64,000 nucleotides of DNA, from assembly GCA_016188005.1 (NCBI GenBank), contig JACPIQ010000097.1:18358-82357 (forward strand). Reading direction: 5' to 3'. Below are positions 34,560-42,669 of this stretch, in pieces (position 1 is the stretch's first letter; each line of letters opens with the position of its first letter). The translations under genes were made by a program, and so were the position numbers. A model generated the notes under the pieces. That model ran no database searches. It saw only the letters and a list, made by a program, of their open reading frames with translations, and was not told the origin of the DNA. The stretch comes from Candidatus Rokuibacteriota bacterium. GTDB taxonomy: Bacteria; Methylomirabilota; Methylomirabilia; Rokubacteriales; CSP1-6.

Positions 34560-35883
34560 GGCTCCCGCTCCCGCCACCGGGCCCGAAGACCGGGAAGTGC
34601 CGCGCCGGATCGGCGAGGAGATCGGCGACGGCGCGCGTGCGCTCGTCCCCCCCCGCCAGGTCCAGCACGCGCACCTCGTCGGGCGCGCCCCGGTCGCCGC
34701 CGATGACCAGCACCCAGCGCGCGCGCTGCTGGCGCGCGTAGGCGACGGAGTCCTCGAGCCCCCGGCTGATGATGTCCCGGGCCACCGCGGCACCGAGGTC
34801 GCGATACCGTCGCGCGAGGGCCAGCGCCCGCGTCTTGTCCGCGGTGAAGTCGATGATGAAGAAGTCCGGCCCGCGCGGCGCCGTCATGGCCCCCTGGGAC
34901 TCCATGGCCAGGAGCGCCCGCCCCACCTCGAAGGCGAAGCCCGTCGCCGGGCAGTCGTAGCCGAAGCGCCCCAGCATCTGGTCGTAGCGCCCGCCGCCCG
35001 CCAGCGCCGCCCCGAGCCCGGTGACGTAGGCCTCGAAGTGCACCCCGGAGTAGTAGTCGAAGCCGCGCACCTCGCCCAGGTCCAGCAGCACCGCGTCGGC
35101 GAGGCCGTAGAGGCGCAGCAGTCGGTACACCTCGGCGAGGTTCGCCAGCGCGGCCTCCGAGCGCGCGTTCTTCACGAGGCGCTCGGCGCGCTCGAGCACC
35201 TCCCCGCGGCCGTAGAGCGACGGCAGCGCCAGCAGCAACTCGGTCACGGCGGCCGGGGCGCTCAGCTCTCCGACCCGGCGCTCCAGCGCGGAGACGTCCT
35301 TGCGCGACAGCGCCGAGCGCAGCCGGTGCGCGGTGACCTCGTCCACCGCGAGGTCCTCGAGGATGCCGCGGAAGAAGTCGGTCTGGCCCACGTCGAGCTG
35401 GAAGCGCTCCAGTCCGAGGACGCGCAGGCCCTCGACGGTCATGGCGATCATCTCGGCGTCGCCCTCGGGGTTCGGCAGCCCCACCAGCTCGACGCCGGCC
35501 TGGTAGAACTCCCGGTAGCGGCCCACGTGGGGCTCGTCGTAGCGGAAGACGTTGGTCACGTAGGCCAGGCGGAGCGGCGTGGGCTCGTCCCGCATCCGGG
35601 TCGCGACGATCCGGGCGATCTGGGGCGTGATGTCCGCACGGAGGGCGAGGAGCCGGCCCGACTCGCGGTCCACCATCTTGAACATGCCCTCCCGGAGATC
35701 GTGGTCCGTCCCCTGGGAGAGCACGTCGAAGTACTCGTAAGTGGGGGTGACCACCTCGCGGTATCCCCAGCGGCGGAAGACGCCGAGGAGGCGCTCCTCG
35801 ACCGCGCGCTTCTGCGCCGCCTCGTCGGGGAGGTAGATCTTGACGCCCTTGGGCAGCTGGGTGTGCTGCGGCCGGCGCTCCAC
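34552..35883 (-). CDS. hisZ: ATP phosphoribosyltransferase regulatory subunit (HisRS-like HisZ)
   Basis: 443 aa class II aminoacyl-tRNA-synthetase paralogue that activates short-form HisG in histidine biosynthesis. Motif 2 region LRADITPQIARIVATR and VFRYDEPHVGRYREFYQAGVELVG, then GFDYYSGVHFEAYVTGLGAALAGGGRYDQMLGRFG. The LEDLAVDEVTAHRLRSALSRKD helix and purA neighbourhood fit HisZ (hisZ-purA is a recurrent pair) better than HisS. hisG is not in this window. The GTG start at 35883 follows TAGGAG; upstream frame sequence belongs to the mutase gene. Confidence 0.85.
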   Translation of the reverse strand: MERRPQHTQLPKGVKIYLPDEAAQKRAVEERLLGVFRRWGYREVVTPTYEYFDVLSQGTDHDLREGMFKMVDRESGRLLALRADITPQIARIVATRMRDEPTPLRLAYVTNVFRYDEPHVGRYREFYQAGVELVGLPNPEGDAEMIAMTVEGLRVLGLERFQLDVGQTDFFRGILEDLAVDEVTAHRLRSALSRKDVSALERRVGELSAPAAVTELLLALPSLYGRGEVLERAERLVKNARSEAALANLAEVYRLLRLYGLADAVLLDLGEVRGFDYYSGVHFEAYVTGLGAALAGGGRYDQMLGRFGYDCPATGFAFEVGRALLAMESQGAMTAPRGPDFFIIDFTADKTRALALARRYRDLGAAVARDIISRGLEDSVAYARQQRARWVLVIGGDRGAPDEVRVLDLAGGDERTRAVADLLADPARHFPVFGPGGGSGSHA

Positions 35884-35894
35884 GACGTCGGCTC

Positions 35895-36521
35895 CTACCG
35901 GCCAGCCAGGACGGCGTCGAGTTGGACGAGCGTGTTCAACCGGTGCAGCGCCGTCCAGTCGGGCCGGAACTCGAGTTCCGAGATGCCCGCCGACGAGACG
36001 TGGAGCGACCAGATGCGGGGCAGCGGCAGTCCGAGGGCCTCCAGGATGAGGATCCGCGCCGTGATGCCGTGAGCGACGAGACAGACGTTCTCCTCGTCGT
36101 GGGCCTCCCGCAGCCTCTCGAGCCCCGCCAGGACCCGCCGCTGCACGTCTGGCAGCCGTTCTCCCCCGGGCGGCCCCGCCAGGTGCGGCGTCTCGAGCCA
36201 GGTCCGGTAGAGGGCGGGATCCTGGGCACGCACCTCGTCCACCGTCAACCCCTCCCACCCCCCGAAACTCATCTCCTTGAAGGCCTCCTCCACACGCACG
36301 GCAAGCCCATGGGGCGCGGCGATGGCCGCGGCCGTCTCCCGCGCCCTGCGCAGCGGGCTCGCGTAGACGGCCTGGAGGGAGGCGCTGGCCAGGGCGCGGC
36401 CGGCGGCCTCGGCCTGGGTGCGTCCGGTCTCGGACAGACCGGTATCCGTCCACCCCTGGTAGCGGCGCTCCCGGTTCCAGGCGGTCTCGGCGTGACGGAG
36501 AAGGAAGAGCCTGAGTCCCAT
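35895..36521 (-). CDS. Histidine phosphatase family protein (phosphoglycerate mutase-like / CobC-like)
   Basis: 208 aa. The phospho-His motif LRHAETAWNRERRYQGW (His near residue 9) and a second catalytic His in CLVAHGITARIL are both present, with the Glu in FKEMSFGGWEGL. Family members include cofactor-dependent phosphoglycerate mutase, alpha-ribazole phosphatase and histidinol-phosphate-type phosphatases. It precedes hisZ-purA by 11 bp. A phosphatase serving histidine or nucleotide synthesis is conceivable, but this is inference. Confidence 0.86.
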   Translation of the reverse strand: MGLRLFLLRHAETAWNRERRYQGWTDTGLSETGRTQAEAAGRALASASLQAVYASPLRRARETAAAIAAPHGLAVRVEEAFKEMSFGGWEGLTVDEVRAQDPALYRTWLETPHLAGPPGGERLPDVQRRVLAGLERLREAHDEENVCLVAHGITARILILEALGLPLPRIWSLHVSSAGISELEFRPDWTALHRLNTLVQLDAVLAGR

Positions 36522-36533
36522 GGCCAGCGGCTG

Positions 36534-36542
36534 ATTCTACCA
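36534..36542 (-). promoter_or_regulatory. Extended -10 element before the mutase-hisZ-purA operon
   Basis: TGGTAGAAT on the minus strand matches TGnTAnAAT and ends 12 nt before the ATG at 36521. The gene has no Shine-Dalgarno, consistent with a very short leader. No -35 hexamer is evident. Confidence 0.35.
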
Positions 36543-36671
36543 GACGGCCCCGGGCTCAGCCCCGTTCAGCGAAAACCGCCTGGGCGGCCCGCACCCCGGT
36601 CAAGCGCCCCTCGGAGTGGTCACGGGCTCCACCGTATCAGAAGGCGCGCAACCCTGGCAATGCGACCCGCG

Positions 36672-38186
36672 TCACTGGCGCGGGCGGGCGACGGGGCGGC
36701 CCAGCGCGGTGACGAAGATGGCGTCCTTGCCGGCGGCGTGGGGCGAGAGGAAGGCGACCACTGCGTCGTCGTAGAAGGTGAGCCCCGTGGCGCCGAAGCG
36801 CTGGGCATAGGCGGCCAGGTAGAGGCGTCCGCCGACGAGCCCCGCCTCGAGGTTCCCCAGCCGGTAGCCGCGGTTGCCGAAGCGCGCCAGCACGGCCCCC
36901 AGATCGGCGAGGAAGAACACCGTGGCGCTGGACTGCCCGCCCAGCGGCTGCTCGAGGCAGAGGAAGGCCGAGTCCCGCCGGACGTCCCCCTCCCTGAGGG
37001 GCTCGAGCGCGTGCGCCTGTCGCCGGTAGTAGTAGGTGCCGGGCCCGAGGCCGTCCACGGCGTGCACGTTGACGTAGAGATCCACGAGCCCCGACGGCGC
37101 ATCCCCGGGCCACGGCCGCGTCGCGTGCTTGAGGGCCGTGGAGAGTGCCTCGGCACTGATCGCCTCGCCGGAGAACTCGCGCGTCGAGCCGCGCGCGAGG
37201 ATTGTCGCGCGGAGCCCCCGCCCCGCCGCACCGCGCGGCGACGGCAGCGCGGGAAGCGCCGGCTCTGCCCCCGACGCGGGCGGCGGCGCCGGGCTCTCCC
37301 GCCACTCGATCACCTCGGCCGCGGACGCCAGGCAGGAGTCGGCGTGGGCCGCCTGCACCGCCGGGTACTCGACCTCGCTCGAGGAGAGCGGCACCACCCG
37401 GTGCTGGAGCGGGACGACGACGGGCGGCGGACCGGCGCTGGCGCCCTCCGGACCGACGGGCAAGAGCACCAGGGCCGCTTCCTTCCCGGGATCGAGGCCC
37501 AGCAACCCGTGGATCTCGCGGTCCACGAATCCCATGACCGTCCGTGCCCCGAGGCCGAGAGCCGCGGCGGCGGCCAGCGCATTGGCGAGCATGGTGCCGG
37601 AGTCCCAGAAGAGGTGGCGGTAGGCGCGCGCCCCGTACTTCCACGCGTTGCGCCAGTAGAGGCCGGTCAGCACGAGCGTCGCGGGCGCGCGCCCGACCCC
37701 ATCGTCCGCCGCCGCCACCGCCATGGCGCCGCGGAAATCTCCCTCGCGCAGCCGCCGGAGCGCGAAGTCGCCGGGGCAGAAGTGGTAGACCCCGGGGGCG
37801 AGCCCCGCCACGGCCCCGGCCACCACGTACACCTCGGTCTGGTAGAGGGCGCCCGTGGAGGGCGCGGCCCGGAAGTACATCTCTCCGCCCCCGGGGTAGG
37901 CCTTGCGCCTCGTCACTCCCGCCGAGAAGAAGAGAAGCGACGCGAGGCGGTCGAGGTCGAGCGGGCAGGGGTCGCCGGCCGCTCCCGCCAGCGCGGCGAG
38001 GGTGTCGATCTCAAGCGCGGGGAGATCCCGGGGCAGCGGGACGGCCGGCAGGTCGGGGTAGATCTTGAAGGGTGCCGGCTTGATCTCCCAGTCGAGGACA
38101 TGGCCCTCCGCGCGAACGGAGCGGGGGCTGTGGGCGGTCCCGGCGTGGTAGGCGCGTGCCAACTCGATCTGACGGTTGACCGGCAC
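36672..38186 (-). CDS. SagB/ThcOx-type oxidoreductase with two nitroreductase-fold domains
   Basis: 504 aa. Two FMN-binding nitroreductase-like halves are joined in one chain. The N-half is about 60-245 (SAGVTRRKAYPGGGEMYFRAAPSTGALYQTEVYV, WKYGARAYRHLFWDSG). The C-half is about 320-500 (ARGSTREFSGEAISAEALSTALKHA, GNRGYRLGNLEAGLVGGRLYLAA). SagB-type enzymes oxidise azolines to azoles in peptide natural products, but stand-alone homologues of unknown role are common. No YcaO cyclodehydratase or precursor peptide is nearby. GTG start with GGGGAGAG upstream. Confidence 0.85.
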   Translation of the reverse strand: MPVNRQIELARAYHAGTAHSPRSVRAEGHVLDWEIKPAPFKIYPDLPAVPLPRDLPALEIDTLAALAGAAGDPCPLDLDRLASLLFFSAGVTRRKAYPGGGEMYFRAAPSTGALYQTEVYVVAGAVAGLAPGVYHFCPGDFALRRLREGDFRGAMAVAAADDGVGRAPATLVLTGLYWRNAWKYGARAYRHLFWDSGTMLANALAAAAALGLGARTVMGFVDREIHGLLGLDPGKEAALVLLPVGPEGASAGPPPVVVPLQHRVVPLSSSEVEYPAVQAAHADSCLASAAEVIEWRESPAPPPASGAEPALPALPSPRGAAGRGLRATILARGSTREFSGEAISAEALSTALKHATRPWPGDAPSGLVDLYVNVHAVDGLGPGTYYYRRQAHALEPLREGDVRRDSAFLCLEQPLGGQSSATVFFLADLGAVLARFGNRGYRLGNLEAGLVGGRLYLAAYAQRFGATGLTFYDDAVVAFLSPHAAGKDAIFVTALGRPVARPRQ

Positions 38187-38209
38187 GCCGGGCTCTCCCC
38201 GTGCGGCGC

Positions 38210-39226
38210 CTACGTGAAGCGGTAGGGCGGGCGGTGGACGCCGCGCTCGGTGATGATGGCCGTGATGAGGTCGGCTGGCGTCACGTCGAAGGCCGGGTTG
38301 AAGACGGGCGAGTCCGGGGGCGCCGTCTGGCGCCCGGCCACGCCGCGCACCTCGGCCGGGTCCCGTTCCTCGATCACGATGGAGGCGCCGCTGGGGATGG
38401 ACGGATCGATGGTCGAGACCGGTGCCGCGATGTAGAAGGGGATCCCGTGGTGACGGGCGAGGACAGCGAGCCCGTAGGTGCCGATCTTGTTCGCCGTGTC
38501 CCCGTTGGCGGCGATACGGTCGGCCCCCGTGACCACGAGGTCCACCTCACCGCGCTGCATGACGAAGGCCGCCGCCACATCCGAGATGACCCGGTGGGGA
38601 ATCCCCTCCTTGACCATCTCCCAGGCCGTGAGGCGGGACCCCTGCATGACGGGGCGCGTCTCGTCCACCCAGACCAGTGCCACACGCCCCCGCTCGTGGG
38701 CGGCGCGGATCACCCCGCCCGCGGTCCCGTAGCCCGCCGTGGCCAGCGCGGCGGCATTGCAGTGGGTGAGGATGCGGGCGCGCTCCGGCACGAGCGTCGC
38801 GCCGTGGGCTCCGAGCGCCCGGTTCGTCGCCACGTCCTCGTCGAGCATCGCCTGGGCCTCGGCCAGGAGCCGCTGCCCGAGTGCCGCCACGGACAGCTGG
38901 CGGTGGGCCATCGCCACGCGGCGCATGCGCTCCAGCGCCCAGAAGAGGTTCACGGCGGTGGGGCGCGTGGCCCCGAGCCCCTTGATCGCCTCTTCCAGCT
39001 CCACCATGAGGCCGTCCGTGTCCCGCGCCGCGCTCGCCCTCGCCGCCAGGGCCACGCCGAAGGCCGCCGTCACACCGATGGCCGGCGCCCCCCGGACCAC
39101 CAGGGTCCGGATGGCCTCGGCCACATCCTGCCAGGCCCTGTAGGGGCGCTCGAGCTCCTGCGCCGGCAGGAGCGTCTGGTCCAGGAGCAGGAGGCGGTCC
39201 CCCTGCCAGCGGATCGGCGAGATCAT
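38210..39226 (-). CDS. mtnA: Methylthioribose-1-phosphate isomerase (MtnA/eIF2B-alpha family)
   Basis: 338 aa methionine-salvage enzyme converting 5-methylthioribose-1-phosphate to methylthioribulose-1-phosphate. Conserved segments are RGAPAIGVTAAFGVAL, TRPTAVNLFWALERM, ILTHCNAAALATAGYGTAGGVIR, VDETRPVMQGSRLTAWEM and VTGADRIAANGDTANKIGTY, which holds the catalytic Asp; the catalytic Cys is in THCNAA. The ATG at 39226 overlaps the DUF167 stop (ATGA). The other salvage genes are not adjacent. Confidence 0.95.
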   Translation of the reverse strand: MISPIRWQGDRLLLLDQTLLPAQELERPYRAWQDVAEAIRTLVVRGAPAIGVTAAFGVALAARASAARDTDGLMVELEEAIKGLGATRPTAVNLFWALERMRRVAMAHRQLSVAALGQRLLAEAQAMLDEDVATNRALGAHGATLVPERARILTHCNAAALATAGYGTAGGVIRAAHERGRVALVWVDETRPVMQGSRLTAWEMVKEGIPHRVISDVAAAFVMQRGEVDLVVTGADRIAANGDTANKIGTYGLAVLARHHGIPFYIAAPVSTIDPSIPSGASIVIEERDPAEVRGVAGRQTAPPDSPVFNPAFDVTPADLITAIITERGVHRPPYRFT

Positions 39227-39534
39227 CGCGACGGTTCCGTTCGGAGGCGCGCCCTGAGACTGTCGGCATCGAGGCCGCGCACGAGGAAGAACTTGTCGCG
39301 AGCGCTCCCGCCGCGCACCAGCTCCACCGACGCAGGCGGCACATCGAGGGCCGTCGCCAGGAGCGCCGTCACCGCCCGGTTCGCTCGCCCGCCCTCGGGC
39401 GGCGCGGTGACGCGGACGCGGAGCGCCTCGCCCTCCCACCCCACCACCTCGTTCCGCGAGGCGCCAGGCCGCACGCGCACGTGGAGCAGCCTGCCTGCGG
39501 GCCGGGCCGGCGGCGCCGCCATCGTCCGGCTCAC
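39223..39534 (-). CDS. DUF167/YggU family protein
   Basis: 103 aa. The family core LLHVRVRPGASRNEVVGWEGEALRVRVTAPPEGGRANRAV is followed by VELVRGGSARDKFFLVRGLD. The biochemical role is unknown; homologues usually lie beside YggT and ProC, as here. The GTG at 39534 overlaps the DivIVA stop (GTGA); an ATG at 39522 is an alternative start. Confidence 0.9.
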   Translation of the reverse strand: MSRTMAAPPARPAGRLLHVRVRPGASRNEVVGWEGEALRVRVTAPPEGGRANRAVTALLATALDVPPASVELVRGGSARDKFFLVRGLDADSLRARLRTEPSR

Positions 39535-40040
39535 TCGTCGGCCGACGACCCGGGGGCGGCGCCGCCGGGCGCGGCCTCCTCGGACGGGCCCGAGCGGAGC
39601 TCCTGTGCCACGAGGCGCTGGTACATCTCGAGAGTGGACCGGAGCCCTTCGGCGAGCTGGAGGCGGTGGCGCTTGAGCTGCATGATCTCGTTCCGGATCA
39701 TCCCCTCCTGCACGCGGGCCTGCTGGAGGAGCTTCTCCCCCGCCGCCTCGGCCTCGCGCACCACCAGCGCCGCCTCGCGCCGGGCTGCCTCCTTCATCTC
39801 CTCGGTGAGCCGCTGGGTGGTCACGAGGGTCTCCTGCAGCACCTTCTCCCGTTCCTCGAGGCCACGCGTGCGTTCCTCCAGCACCTGGAGCTGCTCCTTC
39901 AGGAGCGTGTTCTCCCTGACCAGGGCCTCGTAGTCCTGGGCGACGTCCTCGAGGAAGGTATCCACCTCCTGGACGTCGAAGCCACGGAACATCTTCATCG
40001 TGAACTGCTGCTGTCGGATGTCCATGGGCGAGATGCGCAT
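39531..40040 (-). CDS. divIVA: DivIVA-domain protein
   Basis: 169 aa cytoplasmic coiled-coil protein that marks curved membrane or poles and septa. The N-terminal lipid-binding region ISPMDIRQQQFTMKMFRGFDVQEVDTFLEDVA is followed by a predicted coiled coil from about 35 to 140 and a low-complexity acidic tail. GAGGAGG precedes the ATG at 40040. It lies 10 bp after yggT, in the downstream extension of the division cluster, as in many DivIVA-containing bacteria. Confidence 0.92.
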   Translation of the reverse strand: MRISPMDIRQQQFTMKMFRGFDVQEVDTFLEDVAQDYEALVRENTLLKEQLQVLEERTRGLEEREKVLQETLVTTQRLTEEMKEAARREAALVVREAEAAGEKLLQQARVQEGMIRNEIMQLKRHRLQLAEGLRSTLEMYQRLVAQELRSGPSEEAAPGGAAPGSSADE

Positions 40041-40050
40041 GGCGTCCTCC

Positions 40051-40317
40051 TCAGTACAGCAACGGCAGGATCCACCAGCGCACAACCTGGATCGCCACCA
40101 GGACGATCATCGGGGAGATGTCGAGGCCCCCCGTCTTCCAGGGGGGCAACAGCTCACGCACCGGCCGGAGCACGGGCTCGGTGACCCGATGGAGGAAGCG
40201 AACGATGGGGTTGCGCGGGTCAGGGCTCACCCAGGTGATCAGCGCCGCGGCAATGATCACGTACGTGTAGAGCTGCAGGAGCTCGCTGACCAGGCCGACG
40301 ATGGTGTACCCGAGCAC
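40051..40317 (-). CDS. YggT-family membrane protein
   Basis: 88 aa with two predicted helices (about 5-30 and 66-86) flanking the conserved NPIVRFLHRVTEPVLRPVRELLPP. YggT proteins are implicated in osmotic tolerance and membrane organisation, but lack a defined activity. GTG start one base after the proC stop region. Confidence 0.93.
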   Translation of the reverse strand: MLGYTIVGLVSELLQLYTYVIIAAALITWVSPDPRNPIVRFLHRVTEPVLRPVRELLPPWKTGGLDISPMIVLVAIQVVRWWILPLLY

Positions 40318-40318
40318 G

Positions 40319-41140
40319 TCAGCGTCCTTTCCCGAGCTCGCGGGAGCGCAGCGTCGCCCGCTCCACCGCGCTGATGAAGGTCCGGCGCAGGCCGCCCTCC
40401 TCCAGCGCCGAGATGCCGGCGATGGTGGTCCCGCCCGGCGAGGCGACCATGTCCTTGAGCTGCCCGGGGTGGGTGCCCGTCTCGAGGATGAGCTTGGCCG
40501 AGCCGAGCACGGTCTGGGCGGCCAGCGTCATGGCCGTGGCCCGGTCCAGGCCCATCTTCACGCCGCCGTCGGCCAGCGACTCGATCACGATGGCCACGTA
40601 GGCCGGGCCGGAGCCCGAGAGCCCCGTCACGGCATCCAGGGCCTCTTCCTCGAGGACCACCACACGCCCCACCGCGCCGAAGAGCTCCTGGGCCGTCTCC
40701 AGGTCGCCCCGCTCGAGCCCGTCGGCGCGCGCGATGGCCGTCACCGCCTCCAGCACCAGGGCGGGCGTATTGGGCATGACGCGGATGAGGCGCTCCACGC
40801 GGGGCATCTGCTGCCTGAGCGTGGTGGTGGCGACACCGGCCGCCAGCGAGATGATCAGCTTGCTCCTGTCCACGGTCGGGGCGATCTCCGCGCACACCGC
40901 CGCCATGATCTGCGGCTTCACGGCCAGGACGATGACGTGGGACTCGCGGACCAGGGTCGGGTTGTCGCCGCAGGCCCGGATGCCGTACTGCCGCGCGATC
41001 TGGGCCAGGCGCTCCGGCCGGGCATCGCTGGCCGCGATATCCTGCGCGGGGACGAGCCCCGCCTGGAGCAGGCCCCGGATCATCGCCTCGCCGATATTCC
41101 CTGCGCCCAGGAAACCGATCCGCTTGCCCTTGATGGTCAC
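40319..41140 (-). CDS. proC: Pyrroline-5-carboxylate reductase
   Basis: 273 aa, last step of proline synthesis. N-terminal dinucleotide motif IGFLGAGNIGEAMIRGLL, then VLAVKPQ, IRVMPNTPALV and the C-terminal active-site region GLSGSGPAYVAIVIESLADGGVKMGL with MVASPGGTT. GTG start overlaps the yggS stop (GTGA). Confidence 0.96.
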   Translation of the reverse strand: MTIKGKRIGFLGAGNIGEAMIRGLLQAGLVPAQDIAASDARPERLAQIARQYGIRACGDNPTLVRESHVIVLAVKPQIMAAVCAEIAPTVDRSKLIISLAAGVATTTLRQQMPRVERLIRVMPNTPALVLEAVTAIARADGLERGDLETAQELFGAVGRVVVLEEEALDAVTGLSGSGPAYVAIVIESLADGGVKMGLDRATAMTLAAQTVLGSAKLILETGTHPGQLKDMVASPGGTTIAGISALEEGGLRRTFISAVERATLRSRELGKGR

Positions 41141-41829
41141 CGGGTCACTCCCTCCGGGGCGGGGTGCTGCCGGGGGCCGAAGATCGCCGTGCCCACGCGC
41201 ACCATGGTCGCTCCCTCCTCGATGGCGACCTCGAAGTCGCCGCTCATGCCCATGGACAGGTGCGGAAGCCCCGCGGCGTCCCGCAGCTCGCGCAGCCGGC
41301 GGAAGTGCGGGCGCGCCGCCTCGGCATCCGGCCCGAGCGGCGGGATGGCCATCAGCCCGCGGATGCGCAGCCCCGGCAGCTCCGCCGCCTGCTCGAGCAC
41401 GGCCCTGAGCTCGGCAGGCGCCACGCCGCCCTTCTGGGGCTCCTCCCCCACGTTCACCTGGAAGAGCGTCTCCACGATCCGGCCGGCGGCCTGCGCGCGG
41501 CGGTCCAGCTCCCGCGCCAGCTCCAGCCTGTCCACCGATTGGATGCAGTCGAAGAGGCGCACGGCCTCCCTGGCCTTGTTGGTCTGCAGCGACCCGATCA
41601 GGTGCCATGGCACCGGATGGCCGAGGCGAGCGATCTTTTCCTTCGCCTCCTGCACCCGGTTCTCGCCCAGCGCGGGCACGCCCGCGTCCACCGCGAGGCG
41701 GATGCGGGTGGGGTCCACCGTCTTCGACACAGCGATCAGGAGCACCTCGCGCGGATCGCGGCCCGCTCGGAGGCATGCGCGCTCGATGGCAGCCCGAACC
41801 CGCTCGACGTTCTCCCGGATCTCCAGCAT
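41137..41829 (-). CDS. YggS-family PLP homeostasis protein
   Basis: 230 aa PLP-binding alanine-racemase-fold protein. The PLP lysine is in LLIAVSKTVD. GENRVQEAKEKI, WHLIGSLQTNKAR, and HLSMGMSGDFEVAIEEGATMVRVGTAIFG are all diagnostic. I prefer the ATG at 41829, whose N-terminus (MLEIRENVERVRAAI) aligns with the family. An ATG 33 bp upstream lies over a likely -10 element. Confidence 0.93.
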   Translation of the reverse strand: MLEIRENVERVRAAIERACLRAGRDPREVLLIAVSKTVDPTRIRLAVDAGVPALGENRVQEAKEKIARLGHPVPWHLIGSLQTNKAREAVRLFDCIQSVDRLELARELDRRAQAAGRIVETLFQVNVGEEPQKGGVAPAELRAVLEQAAELPGLRIRGLMAIPPLGPDAEAARPHFRRLRELRDAAGLPHLSMGMSGDFEVAIEEGATMVRVGTAIFGPRQHPAPEGVTR

Positions 41830-41852
41830 GCGCCCGTTGTTCCGGCTGCGCG

Positions 41853-41861
41853 ATTCTAGCA
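41853..41861 (-). promoter_or_regulatory. Extended -10 element before yggS
   Basis: TGCTAGAAT on the minus strand (TGnTAnAAT) ends 23 nt before the preferred yggS start. It could add transcription to yggS-proC-yggT-divIVA independent of the dcw promoter. Confidence 0.35.
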
Positions 41862-41889
41862 TGCCGGCCCGCCCGCGGGGGGCGCGGCC

Positions 41890-42630
41890 TCAGGAGGAGG
41901 CGGGGACGGCCGCGACCGTCGCGAGGCTGCCTCCCTTGCCCTCGCGCCGGTAGGAGAAGAAGAGGTCCAGCCGGCAGGCCGTGCAGAGCCGCAGGTTGTC
42001 GATCCTGGAGGGATCGACACCGGCAGAGCGCAGCTGGTCCTCGTTGGCCTTCCACAGGTCGAGCATCCACTTCCCCGGCCCGGTGGGGGTGACCCAGCCC
42101 GACCATGCACCGGGGAAGGCGCTCCTCAGGCCCTGGATGACGGGGAGATCCACCTCGTAACAGCACGGGCCGATGGAGGGACCGATGGCAGCCAGGAGGC
42201 TCTCGCGCGGAGCCCCGGCGCGCGCCAGGGCGTCGGCAACGGCGCGCGCCACGGACTGCACCGTCCCCCGCCAGCCGGCATGCGCCACGGCGAGCCGGCC
42301 TCCGGCCGGGTCGAAGAGAACGATGGGAAGGCAGTCCGCGGTGAAGACGGCCAGCGGCAGGCCGGGACGGTCGCTGACCAGAGCGTCGCCCCTGCCGACG
42401 GAGCCGCCCGCGCGCGCCTCGACCACCTCCGCGCCGTGCACCTGCCGGGCGAAGGCCGGCGGCTCAAGCAGGAGCCCGCGCGCGCCCAGGAGCGTCCAGG
42501 CGGCCGGGCCGAACGGCGAGCCCCCGTTCGCGGCGCGCTCGAGGCGGGGGAAGTGCCGCGTCGTGAAGAGATGAGGCACTCGCGCGGCCTCCAGGAGGGG
42601 CGAGGTGAGAAAGGCCGGGCGTCCCGTCAT
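41890..42630 (-). CDS. pgeF: Peptidoglycan editing factor / multicopper-like laccase-domain protein (YfiH)
   Basis: 246 aa. ARQVHGAEVV, FTADCLPIVLFDP, VAHAGWRGTVQ and IGPSIGPCCYEV carry the conserved His/Cys zinc ligands. The family shows purine nucleoside phosphorylase/deaminase and peptidoglycan-editing activity. It sits 39 bp after ftsZ, its usual position. Confidence 0.94.
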   Translation of the reverse strand: MTGRPAFLTSPLLEAARVPHLFTTRHFPRLERAANGGSPFGPAAWTLLGARGLLLEPPAFARQVHGAEVVEARAGGSVGRGDALVSDRPGLPLAVFTADCLPIVLFDPAGGRLAVAHAGWRGTVQSVARAVADALARAGAPRESLLAAIGPSIGPCCYEVDLPVIQGLRSAFPGAWSGWVTPTGPGKWMLDLWKANEDQLRSAGVDPSRIDNLRLCTACRLDLFFSYRREGKGGSLATVAAVPASS

Positions 42631-42669
42631 GCCGCCCCCATTCTCTCACGCCGGCCCGGGCAGATCCGC

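Noticed and set aside
29778..34706. Very long plus-strand open frame antisense to the cyclase and purA genes (similar ones at 432-3593, 4389-7001, 46474-49938, 49605-52379 and 57770-61342)
   Set aside because: They are artefacts of high GC: composition is Arg/Pro/His/Gly-rich with no recognisable domain, and each lies opposite genes with clear family motifs.
34552..35883. Histidyl-tRNA synthetase (hisS)
   Set aside because: Motifs and the purA neighbourhood fit HisZ better. A true HisS is still conceivable and would need a search for a second copy in the genome.
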